Source: CAYMLL01 sp964390645
GTDB taxonomy: Bacteria; Planctomycetota; UBA8108
Direction: 5' to 3'
NCBI GenBank assembly: GCA_964390645.1
Contig: CAYMLL010000375.1
Coordinates: 1 to 6,493, forward strand
Length of the DNA stretch: 6,493 nt
This document shows positions 1-5,550 of the stretch, piece after piece. Made by a program: the position numbers and the translations under genes. The notes beneath the pieces are model-generated. The model was given only the letters and a program-made list of their open reading frames with translations. It made no database searches and was not told where the DNA came from. The first letter of the stretch is position 1. Every line of letters begins with the position of its first letter.

Positions 1-201
1 GGATTTGATACGTCCTGGGAGGACATCGTGCGTGAATTCGCCGAGCCGGTCGCCGAGAGCCGCATCTCGCCGGATCCCGAAGCGGTGGCCGTCTACGAGG
101 AGCTGGAGCCCGTCTACCGCGCGTGCGAGCTGCACGCGCTCGGGCGCGGCGACGATCCCGGGGCGCTGATCCGCGCCTTCCGGCAGAAGCACGGGCGCTG
201 A
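1..201 (+). CDS. FGGY-family carbohydrate kinase, C-terminal end (partial)
   Basis: The frame starting at base 1 is open from the window edge to a TGA at 199-201 and gives 66 residues. The stretch reading DPEAVAVYEELEPVYRACE (about residues 25-43) resembles the last helix of FGGY sugar kinases such as xylulokinase, which usually end with an 'aa-Y-eelyplYr-ly' pattern shortly before the stop. These cytoplasmic enzymes phosphorylate a sugar or polyol with ATP. The catalytic and ATP-binding parts lie outside the window, so the substrate cannot be named. The next gene starts about 17 nt downstream on the same strand, which allows co-transcription, although the two products have no obvious functional link. 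The family call rests on this short tail only. Confidence 0.65.
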   Translation, partial: GFDTSWEDIVREFAEPVAESRISPDPEAVAVYEELEPVYRACELHALGRGDDPGALIRAFRQKHGR

Positions 202-209
202 GAGGGGAG
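202..209 (+). promoter_or_regulatory. Shine-Dalgarno-like sequence for the GTG start at 219
   Basis: GAGGGGAG follows directly after the upstream kinase stop. Its GGAG core (206-209) lies 9 nt before GTG 219-221. The competing ATG at 273 has only GAGG at 3 nt spacing. This is the main reason for choosing the upstream start. Confidence 0.4.
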
Positions 210-218
210 CCGGGTGGC

Positions 219-2084
219 GTGGCGTTGACGATCGGCGGACACGACGGTCGTCGGTATTCGCTCCCGAGGCCGATGGCGACGACCGTTACCCACCTCGTGC
301 TGATGGCCTGCCTGGGATGTGGCGGAGCGCGGCCATCGATCGAGGACGCGGACGCGAAGAACACGGCGGAGGTCTGGTTCGGGGACCTGAGGACCGCGCC
401 GCGTCTCGAGACGACGGACCTCGTCAGCGTGCCGGCCATTGTCAAGAAGGCGCTCGAGACCGACGTCGACAGGCTCGAGGGGCTGCCCGCGGCGCTCGAG
501 GCCGACGTGGCACCGCGCGCGGTGTTCCTGACCGCGTCCGACTCGCTCACCCCTGCGAAGGTGGTGTGCGGCACCGGGCGAGGGTTGCGTGCCGCGCTGC
601 TCCTCGCGATGAGCTCCCTGCGCGAGCGCTCCGGCGCCGCGGTGCCGACACGCTGGATCAAGGTAGACTTCGTCACCACCGCGAGTACCTGGGCCGAGGC
701 CGCCACCGGGGGGCGCCGCTTGGAGCGCAGCCTGGAGGGGCTCGCCTTCGGGCGTGCTTCCGGCGTCGCGTTCCTGCCCGAGGAGCTCGTGGCGCGAACC
801 CTCGTCAGCTCCAGCGGCGAGGTCATGGAGCGCAACATCGCGAGGTATCGCCTGCGGCGATCGGGGCTGAAGAGCGAGGCCGATCTGGGGCCGTCGCTGC
901 CTCGCGAGCGCTGGCGCTTCAAGACCAGGGCCTTCTTCCTCGCGCAAGGCCGGACGGTGCCGCTCTACCGCGGCAATCCGCCGCGGGAGAGGATCACGCG
1001 CGAGGTCCTGCTGCGCTCCGTGCGCGCCGGCTCGGACTACCTGCGGCGGGCGGTGCGCGAGAACGGCAGCTTCGTCTACGGCTACGACCCGAAGACGGAC
1101 ACCGAGTCGAACCGGTACAACATGGTCCGGCACGCCGGCACGATCTACTCGATGCTCGACGTCTACGAGACGACGAGGGACCCGAGGCTCCTGGAGGCCG
1201 CGGAGCGGGCGATCGCGTACCTGCTCGACTCCATCAAGCCTTACGGCGGAGACGGCGACGGTGCGCGGATCATGACCTACGGCGGCAAGATCAAGCTCGG
1301 CGGAGTCGCGCTGGCAGCCGTCGCGCTCGCGGAGCATGTCACGGTCACCGGCAAGAAGGACCATCTGCCGGTCGCTCGGGGGCTCTGCCGCTACATCTGC
1401 AAGAACCAGATGGAAGATGGCAAGTTCGTCCACAGCCGCTACTACCCTTCGGGGGCCGTCGGCTCGCACATCTCCAGCTACTATCCGGGCGAGGCTCTCC
1501 TGGCGCTCGTTCGGCTCCACGCGATCGACGGGGACGGGCGATGGCTCGATGTCGCCGAGAAGGGCGCGCGCTACCTGATCGAGGTTCGCGACAGGGGCAA
1601 GGACACCCGGTCGCTGACGCATGACCACTGGCTTCTCTACGCGCTCAACGAGCTCTACCGTCACCGTAAGCGATCGCTCTACCTCGACCACGCGCTTCGC
1701 ATCGCCACGGCGATCGAGCTCGCCCAGCGCAAGGAGCCGAGCTCGCGTGACTGGATGGGAAGCTACTACAAGCCGCCTCGCTCGACGCCGACGGCGTGCC
1801 GCTGCGAGGGGATGGCCGCGACGTACCGTCTTGCGCGCCGTCAAGGTGCCAGGCAGGTGGCAGAGAAGATCCTCGACAACCTGCGGCGAGGCGCGGGCTT
1901 CCAGCTACTGAGCCAGATCGGCCCCGCGAAGGCGCTCTACACCCTCGATCCCCGTCGCGCGCTCGGCGGCTTCACCAGGTCGCTGACCAACCACGAGGTC
2001 CGCATCGACTACGTCCAGCACAACATCTCGGCGCTGGTGTCGCTGTACCGCATCCTCGTGGACGAGAAGCGCGACGAGCTCTGA
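219..2084 (+). CDS. Predicted lipoprotein with unknown N-terminal domain and (alpha/alpha)-barrel-like C-terminal domain
   Basis: A 621-residue protein from GTG 219, or 603 from ATG 273. GTG is preferred because it has a better ribosome site and gives the signal peptide a basic n-region (RRYSLPR). The hydrophobic run after Met19 ends in LMACLGC, so Cys31 or Cys34 would be lipidated and the protein anchored in the envelope. Residues about 75-220 form a domain I do not recognise (RAVFLTASD, LEGLAFGR, VAFLPEEL). From about 258 to the end the protein is rich in paired helices with aromatic and Gly/Pro motifs: RYNMVRHAGTIYSMLDVYE near 299, MTYGGKIKLGG near 352, SSYYPGEALLALVRL near 419, LTHDHWLLYALNEL near 466, CRCEGMAATYRLAR near 527. 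This pattern resembles six-hairpin or glucuronyl-C5-epimerase-like toroids that act on polysaccharides. That link is by fold appearance only, and no catalytic residues can be assigned. It converges on the LPS-kinase pseudogene. Confidence 0.85.
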   Translation: MALTIGGHDGRRYSLPRPMATTVTHLVLMACLGCGGARPSIEDADAKNTAEVWFGDLRTAPRLETTDLVSVPAIVKKALETDVDRLEGLPAALEADVAPRAVFLTASDSLTPAKVVCGTGRGLRAALLLAMSSLRERSGAAVPTRWIKVDFVTTASTWAEAATGGRRLERSLEGLAFGRASGVAFLPEELVARTLVSSSGEVMERNIARYRLRRSGLKSEADLGPSLPRERWRFKTRAFFLAQGRTVPLYRGNPPRERITREVLLRSVRAGSDYLRRAVRENGSFVYGYDPKTDTESNRYNMVRHAGTIYSMLDVYETTRDPRLLEAAERAIAYLLDSIKPYGGDGDGARIMTYGGKIKLGGVALAAVALAEHVTVTGKKDHLPVARGLCRYICKNQMEDGKFVHSRYYPSGAVGSHISSYYPGEALLALVRLHAIDGDGRWLDVAEKGARYLIEVRDRGKDTRSLTHDHWLLYALNELYRHRKRSLYLDHALRIATAIELAQRKEPSSRDWMGSYYKPPRSTPTACRCEGMAATYRLARRQGARQVAEKILDNLRRGAGFQLLSQIGPAKALYTLDPRRALGGFTRSLTNHEVRIDYVQHNISALVSLYRILVDEKRDEL

Positions 2085-2086
2085 GG

Positions 2087-2938
2087 TCACCAGCGCCGCG
2101 GCGGCTCGCGTCCGTGCACCTTGCGGTAGAGTTGCTCCGCGCGCTCACGTACCCTGCGCCACAGACCGCTCGCCGGACGCGCGACCTCTCGTGTCGTCGC
2201 GTCGAGGTAGACGCTCGCGAAGCGCAGCATGTCGGCGCGGGTGAGACCGAAGTCGAGGCTCGAGAAGAGCAGTGCCGCGAGATCCTTGACGCGTGCGCGA
2301 TCACCGATACGGTCGCCGAGCCTCGCACGGTGGAGGTCGATGAGGAGTATCCGCGGCGGCTCGTCCTGCCCGACGCGCATGGCCGAGTCGAGATCGAGCA
2401 GGAAGGGCCACGCTTAGCAGTCGCGGTGGGGGACCCCGCTCTCGTGCATGCGGCGCACGAGAGCGGCGACGCCCTCGATGAGCGCGCGTCGCAGTCGAAA
2501 GGTCGGCGGGCTCCGTGGCCAGTCGCGGCAGTAGTCCTCGAGGCTCTCGGTCCCCGTGAGCTCTTCGGTGATCAGGAACGACTGTCGTCGGGTCGGTCCG
2601 CCTGCGCGCGCTCCGTGGCCCTTCAGGGGCGTCGTCTCGATGCCGATCTCGTCGAAGCGTTCGATCGCACGGCACTCGACGTCAGCGCCGAGGACGGGAC
2701 AACGGAGAGAGAGCAGGTTCTTGAGGATCTCACCCCACGTCGTACCCCGGTGAGCCTTGAGGAAGTAGCCCCTGTTCTCGAGCTCGAAGCGCAGAGTGCG
2801 CCGCCCGTTGAGCTCACGGTAGACACGTCCCTCCAGCGCGAGGATGCGGTCGAACGCCTGGTGCGGATCGTCGCCGAAGACGACGCGCAGCTCGGGGTCG
2901 AGCTCGACGGTGACGGACTGGGAGCGGGTCGACGGCAT
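2087..2938 (-). pseudogene. RfaP/InaA-type lipopolysaccharide core kinase interrupted by an in-frame stop
   Basis: This family is kinase-like and phosphorylates heptose or Kdo in the LPS inner core at the cytoplasmic face of the inner membrane. The frame from ATG 2938 gives 174 residues, then TAA at 2416-2414, then 108 more residues in the same frame to TGA at 2087. All family landmarks are present and in order: GYFLKAHRGTTWGEILKNLL (58-77, ATP-site Lys61), ECRAIERF (88-95), FLITEEL (121-127), MHESGVPHRDC (164-174, catalytic HRD), then after the stop FLLDLD, LLIDLHRAR (198-206, metal-binding Asp201) and DFGLTRADMLRF. E. coli WaaP reads HRDCYICHFLL at the HRD site. Here it is C-stop-A-W-P-F-L-L, so the stop replaces the Tyr. 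One C-to-A or T-to-A change in a Tyr codon would explain it. Stopping there removes the metal-binding Asp, so the short product should be inactive unless the codon is read through or is a sequencing error. Total length fits the family (about 265-285). Confidence 0.85.
2414..2416 (-). other. In-frame TAA nonsense codon in the LPS kinase
   Basis: On the minus strand the codons read CAC CGC GAC TGC TAA GCG TGG CCC TTC CTG. The frame is the same on both sides, so this is a substitution and not an indel. The TAA sits at codon 175, directly after HRDC. The nearest downstream restart is ATG at 2380 (codon 187), which would give a fragment without the ATP-binding lobe. Confidence 0.9.
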
Positions 2939-2947
2939 CGCCGTCTC

Positions 2948-2976
2948 AGTATCTCGATCGTCGTGCCCGAGGGCAA
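2948..2976 (-). promoter_or_regulatory. Candidate sigma70-like promoter for the LPS kinase
   Basis: Reading the minus strand, TTGCCC (2976-2971) and GATACT (2953-2948) are separated by exactly 17 nt, with 4 of 6 consensus matches in each box. The -10 box ends 9 nt before the ATG at 2938, which would give a transcript with almost no leader. No clear Shine-Dalgarno sequence precedes this ATG, which is consistent. It was picked by eye, so support is modest. Confidence 0.3.
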
Positions 2977-3093
2977 CCGCTCGTTGCGTTCCCTGGCATG
3001 CGTCCGGGGCCCGAGTACAGCGTTGCGAGGACCATGGCGGACGATAGAGGACATGCCTTCTCCGTCGCCGAGAACGAGTCCTTCGGGGGCGGC

Positions 3094-3107
3094 GCTCCAC
3101 GAGGAGC
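3094..3107 (-). terminator. Small hairpin directly after the PPIase stop codon
   Basis: A GCTCC/GGAGC stem of 5 bp with a 4-nt loop begins at the base next to the isomerase stop (3110-3108). There is no U-tract, so it is at best a weak processing or attenuating structure. The rest of 2939-3107 holds no convincing ORF. Confidence 0.15.
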
Positions 3108-4040
3108 TCATCTCGGCTCGGGGGACGTCAGCGTGAGCGACTCGAGCCGCTTCTGCGAGATCCAGACGCGGCTCTTCTCTCGCACCTCGTCAGCGAAGCT
3201 CTTGCGGGCCTCCGCCTGCCGGGTCTCCTTCAGGCGGCGGCGGATGTAGCTCCGCCGACTCTCGAGCGATCGGGCCTTCGCGGGGCGGACATCGAGCAGC
3301 TTGACGAGGACGTAGCCGCGAGGCGTCTCGACGACGGGTCCGAGGTCTCCGGGCTTCCGGAGCGCGAAGAGGGCGTCGATGACCTGCGGCTCCCAGCTCT
3401 TCGTGCTCCGCTCCCGCGTCAGCCATCCGATGTCACCGCCGACCTCCTTGCTGCCGTCGTCGGAGTAGGTGCTGGCCAGCTCGCCGAAGGCGTGCACCTG
3501 CGGATCGAGCCTCCGCGCCTCCTGCAGGGCGGTCGTCGCTCGCTCGCGCGCCGCCTCGCGGGTCGCGTCATCGGCGTCGACAGCGACGCGCACGAGGATG
3601 ACGGCGCCCTGGATCATCGGCTCCGTCGAGAACAGCGAGAGGTTCTCGCGGTAGTAGCTCTCGACGTCCTCGTCGCTGACGGAGACCGCCGTCAGGCGCC
3701 TCTCGAGCTCCGCGCTCTCGTACCGGTCACGCAGCAGCTCGTGGAGCTTCGCGATGACGTGCGGATCCCGGTCGTACCCGGCCTCGAGCGCTCGGGAGAT
3801 GATGGCGCGGTCGAGGATCAGGCGGTCGAGCGCCTCGCGGCGCGCCGCCGGCGTGTCCGGCCGGCCCGGGCTCCCGAGGCCCTGGCGCCGGAGTGCGGCG
3901 CGGAGCTCGTCGTCGCGGATGCCGAAGCCGTCGACCACGGCGACCACATCCGGGGAGGATCGCGAATTCTCGGGCTTCTGCGTGCAGCCGGCCAGGGCGG
4001 CGAGAAGCGGAACGAGAACGGGGATCGAGACGAATCGCAT
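3108..4040 (-). CDS. Parvulin-type peptidyl-prolyl isomerase lipoprotein (SurA/PpiC-like)
   Basis: A 310-residue protein from ATG 4040. The start MRFVSIPVLVPLLAALAGC is a clear lipoprotein signal with lipobox LAGC and lipidated Cys19, and this decides the start. The frame stays open further upstream but with no such signal. Residues about 31-135 are a SurA-N-like helical chaperone region (VVAVVDGFGIRDDELRAAL, then LDRLILDRAIISRALEAGY). About 140-252 is a rotamase domain with the signatures FGELASTYSDDGS (185-197), GGDIGWL (201-207), ALFALRKPGDLGPVVETP (223-240) and GYVLVKLLDVRP (242-253). A basic helical tail closes the protein. Relatives act in the periplasm, assisting outer-membrane or secreted protein folding by proline isomerisation. 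It is divergent from the ceramidase-like gene, with 112 bp between starts. The LPS-kinase pseudogene lies 169 bp downstream on the same strand. There is no strong ribosome site. Confidence 0.92.
   Translation of the reverse strand: MRFVSIPVLVPLLAALAGCTQKPENSRSSPDVVAVVDGFGIRDDELRAALRRQGLGSPGRPDTPAARREALDRLILDRAIISRALEAGYDRDPHVIAKLHELLRDRYESAELERRLTAVSVSDEDVESYYRENLSLFSTEPMIQGAVILVRVAVDADDATREAARERATTALQEARRLDPQVHAFGELASTYSDDGSKEVGGDIGWLTRERSTKSWEPQVIDALFALRKPGDLGPVVETPRGYVLVKLLDVRPAKARSLESRRSYIRRRLKETRQAEARKSFADEVREKSRVWISQKRLESLTLTSPEPR
3918..3934. repeat. Copy 1 of a 17-bp direct repeat
   Basis: GATGCCGAAGCCGTCGA occurs here and again at 4101-4117, in the same orientation, 183 bp apart. This copy lies inside the isomerase gene and on the minus strand encodes the VDGFGI region after the signal peptide. 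Confidence 0.8.
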
Positions 4041-4049
4041 CGTACCGGA

Positions 4050-4078
4050 ACTGTCGCAGAGGCGTTGCGGCGAGTCAA
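4050..4078 (-). promoter_or_regulatory. Candidate sigma70-like promoter for the PPIase
   Basis: On the minus strand TTGACT (4078-4073, 5 of 6 matches) is followed after 17 nt by GACAGT (4055-4050, 3 of 6 matches). The -10 box ends 9 nt before the ATG at 4040, implying a near-leaderless message. This fits the absence of a Shine-Dalgarno sequence. The spacing is identical to that seen for the LPS kinase. Confidence 0.3.
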
Positions 4079-4092
4079 GTGGAGGGGCCGGG

Positions 4093-4121
4093 TTGAATTC
4101 GATGCCGAAGCCGTCGATCAT
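4093..4121 (+). promoter_or_regulatory. Candidate sigma70-like promoter for the ceramidase-like operon
   Basis: TTGAAT (4093-4098) and GATCAT (4116-4121) are 17 nt apart, each with 4 of 6 consensus matches, in the short divergent gap. Initiation near 4128 would leave a leader of about 25 nt that holds the strong ribosome site at 4141-4148. The box overlaps the second copy of the 17-bp repeat. Confidence 0.3.
4101..4117. repeat. Copy 2 of a 17-bp direct repeat
   Basis: This is identical to 3918-3934 but lies in the divergent intergenic region. Read on the minus strand in the isomerase frame it gives MIDGFGIEF, echoing VDGFGIRD inside the gene. It looks like a small local duplication or a chance match. 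Confidence 0.8.
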
Positions 4122-4140
4122 CGAGGCGATCCGCAACGCA

Positions 4141-4148
4141 GGAGGAGG
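4141..4148 (+). promoter_or_regulatory. Strong Shine-Dalgarno sequence for the ceramidase-like gene
   Basis: GGAGGAGG lies 4 to 7 nt before ATG 4153, depending on which GGAGG pairs. It selects this ATG over the in-frame ATG at 4102, which has no comparable site and would put extra residues before the signal peptide. Confidence 0.8.
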
Positions 4149-4152
4149 ATCG

Positions 4153-5550
4153 ATGGACCGGGTTTCGCAACTGGCTCGACGAGCAGCGCTGTCGATCGGC
4201 CTCCTCACGGCGTCCTTTCCGGCTGTCGCCCCGGCGGTGACGAAGGAGCCGCCCGGCCCACCGACGGAGAAGCCCGACGTCCTGCGCGCCGGAGCGGTTT
4301 CCGTGCCGTTTTCCTGCGACGACGACATGGTCATCGCCGGCGGCATCGGACCGGGCAAGTGCGTCGGTCAGGAGGGGCGTCTCGGCGCGTCGGCCACCGT
4401 CCTGCGACTCGGCGACCGTCGGATCGCGATCGTCGCCTGCGACATCCTGATGATGCGTCGCGACCACTTCGATGCGGCGCTCGAGCGCATCGAGAAGGAG
4501 GTGGGCATACCGTCGTCGAACGTTCTGGTCAATGCCACTCACACGCACCACGCGCCGTCGACGGTGACGATCCACGGCTACGAGCGCATCGAGTCGTTTT
4601 GCGAGCACGTCGGCGATTCGGTCGTCGAGGCGGTGAGGAGGGCGAACGCTCGCATCTCGCAGAAGGCGGGCGTCGAGTTCCTCTTCTCGCTCGGGCACGA
4701 GTCGTCGGTCGGAGAGAACAGCCGCCTCCTCCTCGCCGACGGGACGGTCTACTGGATCGGCTCGCACGAGGACGCCGTCCGACCGACCGGCCCCTTCGAT
4801 CCGCAGCTTCCGGTGCTCGCCTTCAAGCGTCCGTCGGGTGGCTACGAGTCCGTGCTCTTCAATCATTCGACTCACGCGATCGGCACGATCAAGCCCGGCG
4901 CGCGATCGCCGACCTTCTACGGGCTCGCCGCGCAGCGGCTCGAGAAGCAGCTCGGCGGCACGGTGACGTTCGTCTCCGGCGCCTTCGGGTCGACGCATAA
5001 CCTCCGGCTCGACTGTCGGGAGATGACGCACCGGATCGAGACCGCCGTGCGCGATGCTCTGCGGCGTGCGCGGCCGCGACGCGTTACGAGGATAGACGGC
5101 ATCCGCCGCGAGCTCTCCTATCGGGTCCGCTTCTTCGACGAGAAGAGGGAGGACCGCGCCGTGGCGACGTACTGTCGCAAGCGTATGGGCGGCGATCCGT
5201 CCTACTGCATCGACGTCTTCCGGCGCATGCGCAAGCAGCTCGCCGAGCACCAGGGGAAGGAGCGCCGGACCTGGGTGCAGGCCATCCGCATCGGCGACGT
5301 CGCGATCGTCGGCGCGCCCGGCGAGCTCTTCACGCAGCTCGGGCTCGACATCAAGCGGCGCTCGCCGTTCCGGCATACCTACATCGCCGGTGCCGCGAAC
5401 GACTACATCGGCTACATCCCCGACGCGTCATCGTACGAGCTCGGCGGCTACCAGGTGTGGACCGGCCTTCACAGCCACGTCGCCCGGGGGACGGGAGAGA
5501 AGCTGGTGGACGCGGCGGTCGAGATTCTCGAGGAGCTGAAGAGACGTTGA
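4153..5550 (+). CDS. Secreted neutral/alkaline ceramidase N-terminal-family protein
   Basis: A 465-residue protein. The basic start MDRVSQLARRAALSIGLLTA with cleavage near 28-30 is a Sec signal, so it should be periplasmic or exported. Family marks are in order: GAVSVPFSCDD near 47, GRLGASATVLRLGDRRIAIV (76-95), NATHTHHAPS (127-136, zinc His130/132), LFNHSTHAIG (235-244, His241), FVSGAFGSTHN (273-283), APGELFTQLG (388-397, Glu391), NDYIGYIP (416-423, Tyr421). True ceramidases split the amide bond of ceramide with zinc and a serine in a GDVSPN-type motif. Here the equivalent motif reads GSTHNL, so the nucleophile seems missing, and the C-terminal domain of the roughly 650-residue enzymes is absent. 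The fold is likely right, but the substrate is unknown and need not be ceramide. It is the first gene of an operon with the TPR gene. Confidence 0.85.
   Translation: MDRVSQLARRAALSIGLLTASFPAVAPAVTKEPPGPPTEKPDVLRAGAVSVPFSCDDDMVIAGGIGPGKCVGQEGRLGASATVLRLGDRRIAIVACDILMMRRDHFDAALERIEKEVGIPSSNVLVNATHTHHAPSTVTIHGYERIESFCEHVGDSVVEAVRRANARISQKAGVEFLFSLGHESSVGENSRLLLADGTVYWIGSHEDAVRPTGPFDPQLPVLAFKRPSGGYESVLFNHSTHAIGTIKPGARSPTFYGLAAQRLEKQLGGTVTFVSGAFGSTHNLRLDCREMTHRIETAVRDALRRARPRRVTRIDGIRRELSYRVRFFDEKREDRAVATYCRKRMGGDPSYCIDVFRRMRKQLAEHQGKERRTWVQAIRIGDVAIVGAPGELFTQLGLDIKRRSPFRHTYIAGAANDYIGYIPDASSYELGGYQVWTGLHSHVARGTGEKLVDAAVEILEELKRR

Noticed and set aside
293..850. AMMECR1-like or LanC-like assignment for the lipoprotein domains
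   Set aside because: The AMMECR1 core motif and the LanC zinc-ligand Cys/His set are not visible, so no family name is given.
114..1844. Long minus-strand open frame of 576 codons opposite the lipoprotein gene
   Set aside because: The translation is Arg/Val/Ala-rich with no recognisable motif. It mirrors the GC-rich plus-strand gene, which has a signal peptide and ordered structural motifs.
2414..2416. Recoding of TAA as an amino acid
   Set aside because: Selenocysteine uses TGA and pyrrolysine TAG. No recoding system for TAA is known in ordinary bacteria, so a nonsense mutation or base error is more likely.
1796..3136. Plus-strand open frame of 446 codons spanning the convergent junction and the LPS kinase
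   Set aside because: It crosses two genes, shows no domain, and its only merit is the lack of stops in GC-rich DNA.
4102..4155. Upstream ATG at 4102 as start of the ceramidase-like protein
   Set aside because: It lacks a ribosome site and would place about 17 residues before a clear signal peptide.
4041..4358. Upstream extension of the isomerase frame beyond ATG 4040
   Set aside because: It would bury the lipoprotein signal peptide inside the protein and overlap the divergent gene.
4075..5376. Long minus-strand open frame opposite the ceramidase-like gene
   Set aside because: It is a composition shadow. The plus strand carries the signal peptide, strong ribosome site and family motifs.
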